Shown here: positions 50,805 to 63,720 of the stretch, piece by piece
Layout of the letters: every line of letters begins with the position of its first letter
Position numbering within the stretch: position 1 is the stretch's first letter
NCBI RefSeq assembly: GCF_041146395.1
Contig: NC_090989.1
Coordinates: forward strand, 224,038,843 to 224,102,842
Direction of reading: 5' to 3'
DNA length: 64,000 nucleotides
Source of the DNA: Eulemur rufifrons
Taxonomy: Eukaryota > Chordata > Mammalia > Primates > Lemuridae
Notes under the pieces: generated by a model
Told to the model about the DNA's origin: nothing
Database searches by the model: none
What the model saw: the letters and a program-made list of their open reading frames with translations, nothing else
Program-made: the position numbers and the translations under genes

Positions 50805-51043
50805 AGAGGTTAGCAACTACAGCTCATGGGCCACATCTGGACTTATGCCTATCTTTTGTATTCAACGCTTTATTGGAACACAGCCACGCTCATTTGTTTA
50901 CATATTGTGTGTAGCTGCTTTTGTGCTACAGTGGCATAGTTGAGTAATTGTGACAGAGACCGTATGTGGCCTCTTGGCCCCAAAAGCCTAAAATATTCAC
51001 TATCTGGCCCTTTATGGAAAAAGTTCGCTGACCGCTGCTATAG
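50805..51043 (-). mobile_element. MER20-like hAT-Charlie MITE, copy 3
   Basis: 'atcagaggttagcaactaca', 'cattgtgtgtagctgctttt'-like sequence, 'gtgctacagtggcatagttg' and 'aaaagttcgctgaccgctgc' give the same order as copies 1 and 2. It is the best preserved of the three across its whole length. Confidence 0.78.
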
Positions 51044-51044
51044 A

Positions 51045-51297
51045 CCAGTATTTTTAAGACCTTTTTGACGATGACCTACAATAAATACATTTAGTCTTGA
51101 GACCTACCATATACATACATGCATGTGTGCATTTATATGCAGACATCAAATTTTCAAAATAATATCTTGACTAAATGCAATGTACTCGGATAGTTTCTAT
51201 TCTATTACTAATATATTTTTAAAGCTGCTTGTGATATTATATTAATCTCATGACCCCAAATGAGCCTTGATCCACATTTAGAAAAACACTGCTCTAG
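51045..51297 (+). mobile_element. MER58-like hAT-Charlie MITE
   Basis: It starts 'accagtatttttaagacctt' and ends 'tttagaaaaacactgctcta', with 'atctcatgaccccaaatgag' inside, resembling MER58-group MITEs. It abuts the MER20-like copy. Confidence 0.6.
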
Positions 51298-51329
51298 AAA
51301 ATCTGAACTATTGGCTACTTACAACACAT

Positions 51330-51705
51330 CCCCTGATCTCCCACCTCCATTCCTTGCTTGACATTGTTCTCTCCATCTGGCAAGTCCTTGCTCTTTCTTC
51401 TCTGTGTATTCAAATCCTCCACATTCTCTAAGCACTATCTTACCTTCCATCTCTTTCATGAAGTCGGCTTTAAACCCCCAGTCCAAAAGTACTTTCTCCT
51501 TTTCTCATCTCCCATGGCATATTTTCTACTCCTCCACTGTGGCACTTCAAGGCTTTGTAGAACAGTCCTATGTGCATCTTTCTTATTATATTCCCTAAAG
51601 AACCCAGAGGTTCTTAAAGGTGTGGTCTTAAGCATGTTGTATTCAATCTACCATCCAATACAGTGCCTTGTATTCTGTAAGCACTGAATAAATGTTTATT
51701 AATTT
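51330..51705 (+). mobile_element. L2 3' end
   Basis: 'catctggcaagtccttgctc', 'ctctttcatgaagtcggctt', 'tacagtgccttgtattctgt' and 'agcactgaataaatgtttat' give the L2 3' end in plus orientation. Confidence 0.75.
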
Positions 51706-52259
51706 GAAGTAGGCAAATATTTATTACTGAGAGTGTAACAGAGTTTACACACATAATATTTATCCCTTTCTCTAAAGAGACTAGAAGGATACATTATGTT
51801 GTTAGCACTCAATAAATGCTTATGGAGACAGAGAGGAAGGGCCAACCTAGACTTATCAGTCTTCATTCCAGTTGCTAGATTTGCTTTATTTTACTAACCA
51901 GTGGGCAGAATTATTGTATGCAATATATAATTTCTAGGTTTTTGAATAATGCTCACTGGTTTAAGCACACAGAACACCAAAGAGGAAGGAAAATATTATT
52001 TGTTAAGGCCTCAGCAGAAAAAGGGTATGACAGTTTGGGCCGTCCCAAGCAGAGCTGCCATCTATACATGCTGAGTTCAGACAATAGTACTTGCGAGAGT
52101 TTGATATGGTCTTTTTTTGTCCAAGGAAACAACGATGCACGCCATTCTTCTGGAACTATTAATGGTAATGCTGCTAGGGTCTAACTGATTTGGGTAAGAA
52201 GAGAAAATATCCCAGGAAGAAATTCCTTCATGACCCAACATGACCTGAAACATGATGAT

Positions 52260-53090
52260 TGTTTACAGTGATTTTGCTACAATCTGTTTAAGTATGACCA
52301 AATAGGTCTTATTCTCAGAAATCCAAGTATGATTTGATATCAAAAAATCAATCATGGTATTTTATTATATTCACATAAGAAAAATAAAGAACAAGTATAT
52401 CACTAGATTCTGACAGGGTACCTGATAAATCCAGCAGTCTTTTCTAATCTGACTCTAAGTAAAATGGGAAGAGAAACAGTAATCTATACAAACACGATAA
52501 AGATTTTACCAATATTAAAAAGCAATGATCAAAATAGATGGTAAAACACTAAACCCATTTCCATTATAATTATGAGCTAGTTGATAGTTATTTACTAATA
52601 TTTTTAAAGATAATAGCTAATACAATAATATTAAATAAAGACTGTAAATATTAGAAAACATACAAAAAAATGTTTTAGTCATATATTGTATGACTGTATA
52701 ACCAAAAAAAAGCCCAAGAGAATGTCGAGTTTTTAAAAAAGTAAATACTATAATTAATAACAGAATGTGCTAAGGGGGTTGCAACCTAGAGAAAAGCATA
52801 TTAATCAATAGTTTCTTTTCATATAACACTAAACAAATTAGAAAGGAAAATAAGGGAAGCGGCATCAAAATCAAAGCTATTCAAAGCTTTCTAGGACATA
52901 TGACCCAGTTTCTTTAGTGAATGAATAAGGGGAAAACATAGAAGAAAGAAATGCAGATTAAAAGAGAGTTAAGAGACATATCAACCAATTACAATGTAAG
53001 ATCTTCTAGATGCAATTAGAACAAACCATTAATGAGGAGAAGGGAATGAGGATAAGGGAAATTATTAAGAAATTACTTTGAAATTCCACT
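52260..53090 (+). mobile_element. L1M ORF2 fragment
   Basis: This is A-rich plus-orientation sequence with 'aatcaatcatggtattttat', 'tattaaaaagcaatgatcaa' and 'tcaatagtttcttttcatat' (the L1 segment reading SFLYT in younger copies). Frames are destroyed. Confidence 0.65.
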
Positions 53091-53959
53091 TGTATACTTC
53101 AGTTTAAGATATGAAAATCTGCAAGAGAAAATCATTCCTCTCCTAGCAATGAAAAAAGGCCAGGAAACCTACAAAATAATAACTTGTTTTGAACTCATAA
53201 TTCTGAGATGCCAAAGCAATAAAGTAAATTCCAAAGAGTGACAAGCCACTAAGGAGAGACAGGACACAAAAACTATCTCACCTTTGGCAAAGTGCAGGAG
53301 AAAGAGGGGCTTGCTGTACAAATAGATAATAAGAAATAACTTGAGTTAAAAAAAAATTCTTCAAGGCCAACTGTAGTCTATCATGTTCATTTAAATCACT
53401 TGGAGTCCCAAATACAACGGACACACTCCCACGTTCTCTCGCACAGACTACCACTAGGTGCTCAGAAGAAATCGGGAACAGGCAGGGAGGCTTGGTGGTG
53501 CAGGCGTGGTGCTGGAGACGGTCAGCTGCTGCTGGGAGACAGGCACAAAGCCCTTCCACTTCCCCAGATCCTTCTCTCACATGACACAAAAGCTGTAGCT
53601 CGTAGGTATACAGGCTGAAAACCTTCTTGTCCCACAGGCCCAGGCAAAGATCTGCCACATAGGGAGGGGCAAAAGTAAAAAAACCCTCTGCCCTTGGGGA
53701 AAGGGTAGGAAATCTTCTCGGGCTCAGAATCCTACACCAATACTAAGCAGAGGTCACTGTCACTGCAGAGGTTCTAGAGCCTGGTGATAGAGCTCTAGTT
53801 TGCGTCACAGACATGCAGTAACTGCTAAAAGCTGAGGATGAAACAAGAACACTTAAAAAAAAAAAACCTCTCTAACACTCCATCCTCAGTTTCAGTCCAT
53901 GGTAAAAGTATCCCAGTGCTGGAGGATTGTGAAGCCTGTGGTGCACTGAAGGTTATAAC

Positions 53960-54930
53960 AGAAACAGTAAAACCCAAACCCAGCTAAACTCCTGACTAGA
54001 TTCACTTAACTGTCTACACTAATTGCGCCAAAGAAGCGGTGTGCCCATTTCTGGGTGTAAATACTATTTATTTGAATATCTAGTTTTCTTATCCCTGTAC
54101 TGTCCAACATTAAACAAAAAGATTATGAGATCCACAAAAAAGAAAAGAAAACAATTGTCAAGAGATGAAGCAGTCAGCAGAACCAGAGTCACAGGTGAAC
54201 CAGATATTAGAACTCTCAGAGAGTTTAAAATAACCATGTTTAATATGTTAAATTATCTAATAGAAAAGATAAACCATACACATAAACAGATGGAGAATTT
54301 CATCAGAGAGATGGAAACTATAAAAAAGAGTTAAAGATAAATGCTAGAAATAAAAAACACACTGTCAGAGAAGAAGAATTCCTTCAATAAGCTCATGAGC
54401 AGATTGGACACATCTAAGGAAAGAATTTGGTGAACTTAAAGATATTTCAATAGCTACTATCTAAACTGAAACACAAATAAAAAAAAGAATGAAACAAATC
54501 AGAACAATGAACGTGAGAGCTCTGAGGCAACACTTACAGTCACAAATTATGTAACATGTGTAACTGAAAAAGAAGAGTCAGAGAATGGGGAAGGAAAAAT
54601 ATTCAAAAAGATAATGGCTGAATGTTTTCTAAAATTAATGAACAACAACAAATGACACAGGCAAGAATCCAAGAGAACCCCAAGCAGGGTTAAACACACA
54701 CACACACGCACACACACACGCACACCCCTAGACGTACAATAAAACCAAAGATTAAAAAAAAAAAAAAAAGGAGCCAAAGGCAGGGGATTGAGGGGGGAGG
54801 AGTGTGGTACTTTATATACAGAGGAATAAAGATAAGAATTACATCAGATTTCTTGGAAACTATGCAAGCTGGAAGACAATGGAGTAACATATTTAAAGTA
54901 TTGAAAAAGGAAGCTGTTTCCTAACATTTT
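53960..54930 (+). mobile_element. L1M 5'/ORF1-region fragment
   Basis: Plus orientation: 'aggtgaaccagatattagaa', 'agagagtttaaaataaccat', 'gaaccccaagcagggttaaa', 'atacagaggaataaagataa' and 'atgcaagctggaagacaatg' match the 5' region of L1M-type elements. It is broken by a CA repeat and an A run (54752-54769). The stretch 53100-53960 may belong to the same element but is less clear. Confidence 0.7.
54694..54725 (+). repeat. (CA)n microsatellite
   Basis: A 32-bp CA repeat with two CG interruptions lies inside the L1. In PGM5 pre-mRNA it reads as a GU repeat about 0.7 kb downstream of exon 7. Confidence 0.9.
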
Positions 54931-54934
54931 AGGT

Positions 54935-55240
54935 GTGATCATGGTACTATTGTTATATGTCTTTTCTAAAGAGCCCTTATATTTAAAAATGCACATTGAA
55001 ATATTTATGGCGAAATCAATAAGCTACAGGGCATTGCTTCATAATAAGTAAGGAGGGCTCCCCTTGTGCATGAGGGTAGAGGTAAAGAGAGATTGGCCAC
55101 GAGTTCATGATGGTTGAAACTGGGTGATAGGCACATGGGGATTCAATACAATATTCTCCCTACTCTTATACATTTTTAAAAATTTCTGTAATAGAAAAAT
55201 TTTTAAAGAAAAAAATTATTTAAAAGAAGAAACAAAATGG
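54935..55240 (+). repeat. Interspersed repeat 3' end (L1M-like)
   Basis: 'tgatcatggtactattgtta', 'gttgaaactgggtgataggc' and 'tctccctactcttatacatt' form a familiar repeat 3' segment ending in an A-rich tail. The family assignment is uncertain. Confidence 0.5.
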
Positions 55241-55408
55241 GCAAAAGAGGTAAGCATGTCATAGCACACATCCTACTAGGTTTCTCTAATTTTTTTTTTT
55301 TTTTGGCCTCTAATTAACTCTTCCTCTAGCCTTTCATTCACAGAATCACAGGTCTTCAAACTGAAGTCACAGAGAGCTGCAGCTACTATCCCCATGAACG
55401 GCAGCTCA

Positions 55409-55561
<153 letters not shown>

Positions 55562-56000
55562 TCAATTCATATACCTTATTTTCTTTCTTTGTTCAACAGA
55601 GTAAGAACTCTTTAGGATCTACTTATTCCATAGCTAGGTTTCAGAACAACTTGGACAATGTTGACAGTTTTTAGGACATCAAGTTGTAAGTTAGAAAATA
55701 ATAGCCTATTCCAATGGTTCTCAATTTTGCTTTCTCCATGATATAGAAAATATTAAATTAATATTTTTACAGTTGTTTTTCTTTTATAAATTTTTCTTTA
55801 TCTTTTTGGAAAGAGTTCACATGGGGATATCAGAATCTAAATGTAAATGGTATTTTGGTATGAACACTTTGAAATATTGTTTGACTGTATCTACTACAGA
55901 GGAACTTACCCACATCATATGAACCGGCAATTCAACTCCTAGAAATTACTAATGATAGGTTGTGAACACTGTGGTGCACTGCTCAAATTCACCCCCATCT

Positions 56001-56059
56001 CACACACACACACACACACACACACACGCATGCACGCACACACACACACACACACACAC
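56001..56059 (+). repeat. (CA)n microsatellite
   Basis: A 59-bp CA repeat with a short 'gcatgcacg' interruption lies 466 bp upstream of exon 7 in the transcript, where it reads as a GU repeat. Confidence 0.95.
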
Positions 56060-56423
56060 TTTAGATATTTTAGGAACAGAATATTCATTCTACCAGCTGC
56101 TAGTAATGTTGTTGTCTGACTCCTCACAGATGTGGCCCCCCACCTCTGCTAAAGAGAGATGTCTCACTCAAAATTATGCTCCCATCCCCAGGTCAATCCA
56201 CATGCAATAACTGGCCAATGATTGAAGTATCAAGTTCTGCCCTCCCTGCACTAATTTAGCACAGCTCTGTGGGGCCATTTCAGCTCCAGATCTCCCCACA
56301 GGCTGGCTGAGGTCTTTGTTGTGACTACCTTTCAGTCCAACTTCTCTCTGTTCAGTCCTCCTTCCTCACTCCCCCATAGGTGTCAACCTTGAATGCAACT
56401 TTTGATCTTAAAGGCAGAAAGGG

Positions 56424-56638
56424 GCTGGGTGCAGTAGCTCACACCTGTAATCCTAGCACTTTGGGAGGATGAGATGGGAGGATGTCTTGAGGCCAGGAGT
56501 TCAAGATCAGTCTGAGCAACATAGCAAGACCCTGTCTCTACAAAAAAATTTTTTTAAAGATTAGCCAGGCATGGTGGTCCATACCTGTAGTCCCAGCTAC
56601 TCAGGAAGCTGAGGCAAAAAGATCACATGAGCTCAGGG
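56424..56638 (+). mobile_element. 3'-truncated AluJ-type element
   Basis: It starts 'ggctgggtgcagtagctcac', contains the left arm, the A-rich linker (56541-56560) and the start of the right arm, and stops near 'cacatgagctcagg' without a poly(A) tail. It is followed by a MIR-like piece (about 56650-56765, minus). Confidence 0.85.
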
Positions 56639-56649
56639 GCTCAGACAGG

Positions 56650-56765
56650 AAACACATTTTGTTTCAAGGTCTCACAGAGGTAAGAGGCAGTGCCAGAATT
56701 TGGACGCAGGTCTGCTTAATTTCTGCTCATGTTCCATTCCATCACACCATGCTGTCTTCCCAAAT
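56650..56765 (-). repeat. MIR-type SINE fragment, minus orientation
   Basis: 'ggtctcacagaggtaagagg', 'agtgccagaatttggacgca' and 'catcacaccatgctgtcttc' are the reverse order of a MIR. Confidence 0.65.
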
Positions 56766-58422
56766 GTCTCAGTGCTTCAAGAGAGACATAGATCTCAAAG
56801 CATGCTAGAGAATGAGCTGCTTCCACAGACACTGGCCTGAAGAGTTTCATCTTCCACATATGCAAGCAACTGAAAGAGAAAAACACTAAGTGCCCACCAT
56901 CATCAAGGGTGAGTTCTTTGAAGGCTGTGAGTACAGAGGATGGTCACAGAGAGGGATAAATAAGGATCTTGAGGAAGACAAGGAAGAAAGATGCACACAG
57001 GATAAGAGACACAATGTAGTAATGGCTCCTTTAGGTCGGTTTTGTGGCCAGCTAAAGGAAAAAAAAAATCTAGAAATCCTTGCCATGTGAAAATGAACAT
57101 CTCCTTTTCCACACATTCAAAAAATAATGAATGTGCTCAGGATTGAAAAATTGTGTGCTATCTCTTTCAAGTTTGCTTAGAAAAGAAGCACCTTTTAGGA
57201 GGTTGGTTGTTACTTCAAAGATGCTATCTTCTTTCTTTTTCAATCGTTTAAGAAAGATATGCAATCATGCTTACATCTTGGTGGAGACAATGGAAGAAAC
57301 CCTCACCAAACTCTAAAGCAAAGGTAAAATTTCAGAGCCATTAATTTCATGGTCAAAAGCTCAAGGGAGGAAGAATATAGCACACAGAAGCCTGCCAGGG
57401 GCAGCACGTATTATAGTGCAGCCTGGGTCAAAGTTAATTTAGCAAAGATGAATGCATATGAATAGCAAATAGAATGTGCAATGTGGGGCAGAGGTGAGGG
57501 TGAGAGCGAGGGTAGAGGGCGTGGGGATATATATTCTCTGACCAAAACATTCCTCTAGGTTCAAAGCCAAGTTGGCAGGTCTGAAGGGAGGAGAAAGGAT
57601 TTCCCCAGCTCCCACCCTTCCCAATTAATCACTGTCAGGAGGTCATCAAGCTGAAGGCTGTGGGTGGATTTTAAAGGACCAGATACTTTTATAACTGTGA
57701 GCCACAGTTGCAGCTATGCAAGCCAAAATAACAAAATGGGTAATCAAATTCCAGGATCCTGACCACAAGTTGATTGTGTCCTAGGGTCCAAAAGGAATTC
57801 CCCCTCTCCTCCTCCCTCTCCTAAATTTGGGATTCATCCCAAACACAGTATTCAGCAGATACCATGCATTAGACTGGTTTTTGGCAGGAGGCCCCTGGAA
57901 TCTCTGAAATCCTCTAGTACAAAGGCTCAAAATGAAACTGCCCATGCTGAGGGTCTGAACCCATCTCCCTAACTGGCTGATAGTGTGTGTTTGAGACAAA
58001 CATGAGACCTTACTTCCTAGGAAAGGCCAGAGTATGAAGGGAAAAAAAGAAAACCAATCTGGGCTACAATTGTCCTGCAAGTGGGAATGAGCCCTGGTGG
58101 CCAAAAGAACATGCTGGATACAAGCTCCTCAGTCTGGATTTTAAAACCTCCAAAAATATGACTTCAGGTTGGAAATAGTCTCAACGTAGCTTTCCAACAT
58201 GTTCTCCCGTACTACTCCCTATGTATTCTATGCTCCTAACAAACTGAACTATTCCCTATTGTCCAAAATGCCCCTGCATTTTGTTGCTGTTGTTGTATTA
58301 ATATATTGCTCAGTCCTTCCTTATGCTATTCATTTTAACTGGATTCATCCTTCTTTCCAATCTCTGTCAAAATACCTCAAATTGCCTGAAAATCTATCGT
58401 AAATGCCCTGCTATCATAAAGC

Positions 58423-58780
58423 CTGTCTTAGTCCATTTTGTGCTGCTATAAGGAGATAGCTGAGACTGGTGAATTTATAAAGAAGAGAAATTTATTTCTC
58501 ACAGTTCTAGGGGCTGGGAAATCCAAGATCAAGGCAGCAGCATCTGGTCTGGTGGGGGCCTTCTTGCTGCATCCTCACATGGCAAAGGCAGAAGGGCCAA
58601 ATGCTGTGTAAAGCCTCTTTCATAAGGATCTTAATCATTAATGATAAAGGAGCTCTCAGGGCCTAATCACCTCTTAAGGGCCCCACCTTGTAATACTATC
58701 ACATTGGCAATACCTGAATTTTGGAGGGAATTAAGTTTCAACATGAATTTTGGCGAGGACAAAAGCATTCAAAGCCTGTG
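58423..58780 (-). mobile_element. MaLR (MLT1/MST-type) solo LTR
   Basis: Minus orientation: 'tcttagtccattttgtgctg', 'gaatttataaagaagagaaa', 'cctcacatggcaaaggcaga' and 'gggccccaccttgtaatact' are the reverse complement of a MaLR LTR. Confidence 0.8.
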
Positions 58781-58784
58781 GCAA

Positions 58785-59180
58785 GAACCAACAGGTGGTC
58801 CACAAACACATTTCATTTTCTTAGACACACAGCTAGACTACACTTCTCAAAGTCCCTTGCAATTAGCTGTGGCCATGGGACTGAGTTCTGGCCAATGGGA
58901 CTCCTATTTCAGTTCTGGCTATAAAAACTTCCCATTTTCCATGTTCTTTCTCCTTCTGCCAGCTTGATGTGAATAAGCCCAGCAATCTTAAAAGCCATAT
59001 GTTGAAGAATGGAAGGATCTGGCTCTCTGAATCACCATTTGAAGCAGAGTCAACTACCAATCAGGAACACCTGTTTTCAACTTTTGATGATTGAGACATA
59101 ACCTTTTTCTGTGTTTGAGCCACAATACATCTTGGGGGTAGTTTTATAGTAGCAGCTACACTATCTTAATAAACACAATC
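58785..59180 (+). mobile_element. Second LTR-like repeat, plus orientation
   Basis: 'acagctagactacacttctc', 'gccatgggactgagttctgg', 'gaatcaccatttgaagcaga' and 'gtagcagctacactatctta' match a common mammalian LTR-like repeat. The subfamily is not named with confidence. Confidence 0.55.
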
Positions 59181-59199
59181 CTTTCCTCTTCACTGCAAT

Positions 59200-59460
59200 C
59201 AATTCAACATGATCCTTCCTGCAGCTGAGCTTCCTATCACTTAGTATGGGTCTTTATGCTCCTATTGTCACTTTATATGCTGTGTACCTCCTTAACACTT
59301 TCCCTCCACACACACATGCTATCGCCACCACCAACGCGCTAAAAGATGTTTGAGGGCAGGGACTGTATCTTACATGTCTTTATGGCTCCTTCAATGTCTA
59401 AGATAATATAGCAGCTTACAGACTTGCCCTCAATAAATGCTATATGATTTCAAATGACTA
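59200..59460 (+). mobile_element. L2 3' end
   Basis: 'tttgagggcagggactgtat' and 'ccctcaataaatgctatatg' give the L2 3' end in plus orientation. Confidence 0.75.
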
Positions 59461-60324
59461 ATAACTTTCATTTAAGGGGTTATTAAAAGGATTGCTAGAT
59501 AGCAGGGGGCTAAGTATATCTATTTTATGGTCTTTTCTCCTTGTAGCTTCCTTAAAAATATAATTAAGTCATTTCTGCATGTTTTATGTTAATTAGTCAT
59601 TTTGAGAAAAGAGAATTTCTCCAGGTATTAATTAGTGGGGCTATTAGGATGAGACAGAGGCATACCTTAGAACTACAGATCTTACAGAATTAGGGCAGTG
59701 ACTAAACGGGAATCAAAGGTTGAGGAGCAGAAGCGCACATTATTTTTATTTTACCAGTCTGATGGTCACCCTACTCTCATGTGATAAAAATAAAATAGTA
59801 GATACAAAAGTACCCTAAATGTGCCCTGAAAGCTCACTAAATGTAGGGGTGTTGGCATACCTGTCTTTGCACCTCCAACATGCTGCACAGTGCAGGTCCA
59901 TAGTAGGTATTCAAGTATTTACTAACACAAAGCACTGTATTATTACATGTGATGATAATCTGCCGGAATAGCATATTGATGACTCTCTTTTAGTTTGCAA
60001 GAGGGTAGCCAAATAAACACAGACTGATCATATCAAGTGCATGAGGCATACTCAGCTGCTCTCCTGCTTCAAAAAAGTTGTGATAAATTTAAAGGGACGA
60101 TCCAGATCTCTCTTCTCTTCCTCTGTTTTCAAACGTCTACTTTCTTGAGAGCCAAGAAGGGCCCATGGTACATTTTCTACACATTGAACTCTCAGCCCCT
60201 TTTTAAAAAGCCTTCCACTGCAGACTAGGAGAAATACCTGCATTACATATATAAACAAAGGATTTATATGCAGTTTACATTTTTAAAACTCCTATAACTT
60301 TTTTTAAAGGCCCTAATGATATGA

Positions 60325-61020
60325 GCAAGAGTTTGAATAGGTACTTTATAAAAGAGGGTATGCAAATGACAAATTGGCATATGAAACGATGCTCAACATC
60401 ATTAGCAATCAGGGAAACACAAATTAAAACCACAGTGAAATATCACTAAACATCCACAAGACTAGTTGAAAAGAGTGATGTTGCCAAGTGCTGGTGAAGA
60501 TGTGGAACTCTCATGGACTGCTAAAAGGATGCAAATTAGTACCGACTGTGATGTATTTATTCAAGGTGGTACATTCACACAAAGGAATATCACAGAACAA
60601 CAAAAATAAACAAACTACACTGTGACTGTATCTCATAAACATAACATTGAGTGAAAGAAGCCAGACACAGAGGAATATATGCAGTATTATTCCATTTATA
60701 TATAATTCAAAAATAGACAAAAGTAGTCACTGATGGTAGAAGTCAGGATAGTGCTTATCTCTGGGGAGAAAATAGAAAGAAGTGATTAGAATGGGGAACA
60801 AAGAAGCTTCAAGAGTGATATTCTGCTTCTTTTATGTATTTATTTATTTGTTTATTTTAATAACAAGTAATGAGATTGAATCAGTAAATATTCTGTTTCT
60901 TGAACCAGATTACCATCTGGTTCCATGGGTGTGTTCGTTTTGTGAAAATTCCTCGAGCTTATGAGTTGTGCTTTTTCTGCATGTACATTATAACTTCAAT
61001 TAAAAGTTTATTTAAAAGAA
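60325..61020 (+). mobile_element. L1M 3' fragment
   Basis: Plus orientation: 'atatgaaacgatgctcaaca', 'cattagcaatcagggaaaca', 'gaaagaagccagacacagag' and a 3' end 'tacattataacttcaattaa' followed by A-rich sequence. There are many indels. Confidence 0.85.
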
Positions 61021-62839
61021 AAAGCCCTCTGCAGTGTTTATAACTAAGTGCATGTTTGAACTGGCCACGTTTACGTAATTCCAAGAAACAAACCGCTGAA
61101 GATGGAGTTTAACAGCATCTTGGAGATGCTGGTTAATGTCTAGCAGACATTTAACAAAACAACCCTCCTATCAGTTCTTCAATATTTTCACATCGATGAG
61201 TTCACTCCCGGATCCCTTCTTTGATGTGGCTGGGGCTGCTCTATGGTAAAAAGCTTATATGAGCTTTCACTTTAAAAGCCTTTTTAAGAAAGCCTGCTCG
61301 GTCCATAAATACAAAAGGGGCAGAGTTCAGCTAAGCCTGGTTTTCTAAAGGTAATCTTAAAGTCTACTCTTAAACCAGGTTTTTGGATGGAACAACTCAC
61401 ACTTTTCAGGTAAAATGAACATAAAACATGAGGCTATCATACTAAGATGACTACAAAATTTTTTTTAACCATACATACAAGTTTTAGCAGAGTGCTGCTT
61501 GGTTCTGGAGCATGTGTTGTCCCGGCCTGGCCCAAACCTCAAAACTCATGTATTATATAGCTCCTTCCTTGCCTGCCTTATCAAAGAGGTTGCGAGGATC
61601 AAATGGGATAGATAACGAAAATAAAGTGCTGTAACAACTGTGCAATGGCCTACAGAATTACACTATCTCTGTTCTTAGTATTGGATCTTGCATTGGATTT
61701 CCCCAAAGGGAAATAAATGTATCATTTAAAAAATATCTAAAAGAAAAAGTAAAAAGAACTGCATGTCTCATCCTCCCTCCAAACTTCTAGATTTTGACCA
61801 ATTTTAAAACAAACAAAAGTGGACCCCAAACCCAGAGGCCTTTGCCACTTTACCTAGAAACTTCTGCACTTCCATTTTTAGGTAGGTGCCATGGGGGAAA
61901 GTAGAGGACCCTTCCTAGTTAGATTTTAAATTTTGTTAGGCAACATAAGGCAGGCAGATTTCTGAAGATCCTGACTTTATTTGAAAGAAAAAAGTTGACT
62001 TTAGGAAACTGAGTAAAGATTCAAGAGAAAAATATTTAAAATTAAAACAACCACAGGTTCTCTCTCTTAAACTATTAAACAATCTGGAACCCCACGCCTG
62101 GGGACTTAACAAGTGTCTATGTTTACAACCTTGATGCTTGAGCACTTCGATGTAAACTATTCCTGGTTCTGATTATTTTAAAAGAAAAAAGAAATGCTGA
62201 GGGTCTAGGGCTGGGGAATTTTAAGTCCCAAGCAGACCTCTGACTGAGGCTTAGAAAAAAACAAGCCTACATCATACCTTGGAAGATTTAGCATCAGTTC
62301 ATTAACTCCTACAGACTAACAATGATAAGAAAGAGCTAACATGAAGGCTCCAACCCAGGAGATGAAAGATTTTAGCAAAACAAAGCTTGTTATGTTTCTT
62401 AAAATATTTTTGCTTGTTTTCTTTTATGAATTCAATCAGCATGTTTTCCTAAAGAGTATTACAGAAATATTATGGAATCTATGTCATGAGATAGAAGGGA
62501 AGGGACACCTAGGCATCGGGCATTAAATGAATATACAGCAACTACAAATAGATACTCTAAAAGAAGAACGAAGACCAGAGGAAACTAGTATTTGTATAAT
62601 GCTGCCTCACCATTATAATGCTGTTCTGTGAGTAACAGTAATTCTGTGAGACAGAAGTATGCACTGAAATATTATGGCATTATCATTTTTCCCAAAACAA
62701 ACTCCTGTTCCTTGCTCTGCTGTTTCGTATTGGATTCAGTTTCAGCAGGACCACACGGACCTCACTGTCTGTCCCCAGTGTTCTACAAGGGGGAGGGGGA
62801 AGAAGAATGGGCAGAATATTCTAGAAGTTGGGTCTAAAC

Positions 62840-63340
62840 TTAAGGAAAACATTGACAAATATAATCACATTAAAAATTATTTAAAAATTTCTATTTGTCA
62901 AAGACACTTGAAAAGGAGGCAAGCCATAAACTGAGAGAAGATAGTTACAATGTCTACAATTGAAGGGTTAATAGTCAACCAAAATTAAAAGGCCTGTAAG
63001 CTAATAAGAAAACTCAAATAACCTAAGCAATTCACAGAGGAGAAAGACTAATTGGCCAATATTAAACTATATAGTAAATCAGGGATATGAAAATTAAAAC
63101 AAGAGCCAGATATAATGTCATCCATCACATTAGCCAAAAAAGAAAAAAATCAAATAATACCAACTGTTGCTGGGAATGTCATGGGAAAACCCAAAGCCGA
63201 ATATTTGGGAAACCCAAACCCAAACAGCAGGATTATAAATTGGTACACTCACTCTACAACATTATTTGAGAATTCCTAGTGGAGTGGATCATGCTCTATG
63301 ACCCAGCAAGCCCACCTCTATCTGGTATCTGCAGTGTTCA
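62840..63340 (+). mobile_element. L1M ORF2 3' fragment
   Basis: Plus orientation: 'tgtcaaagacacttgaaaag', 'aattcacagaggagaaagac', 'atatgaaaattaaaacaaga' and 'atgacccagcaagcccacct' follow the L1 order before the 3' UTR. It is inactive. Confidence 0.8.
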
Positions 63341-63559
63341 CAACTGTCCAAGCCCATCTAAAATCTGAAGGGAAGGGCAGCCTGTTGACAGTCCCTAGAG
63401 GTCAGCCTGTAAGACAGGGAGTGGGAGAAGGATGCAGTGTGGATCCTGGGGACAGATGGAAGATACCAGCACATTCTTCCTCCATACCCCACGGGACTCA
63501 GGCTCCTTCCTTACTTTCCAGTTAATCTTGCTAGTCTCTTCTTTGTGCCGCCACTGCAA

Positions 63560-63720
63560 ACCCCATAGTTAGACACTCAGCACAGGGTACTGCATTCGAC
63601 GTTGGGACATCTGCCTCCGCCTCTAATCTGTGGGCTCCTCGAGGGTGAGGGCTCTGTCTGACACAGAGTAAGTGCTTAAAGACATCTGCTCATTTTATGC
63701 AAACATCATAGAGTCCCTCA
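63560..63720 (+). mobile_element. Possible L2 3' end
   Basis: 'gggctcctcgagggtgaggg' and 'cacagagtaagtgcttaaag' suggest a diverged L2 terminus. Confidence 0.45.

Noticed and set aside
54023..54334. 103-codon lysine-rich open frame
   Set aside because: It lies in an L1M 5'/ORF1-type fragment.
55962..56060. Long CA tract considered as a CRISPR-like or tandem array
   Set aside because: It is an ordinary dinucleotide microsatellite with no spacer structure.
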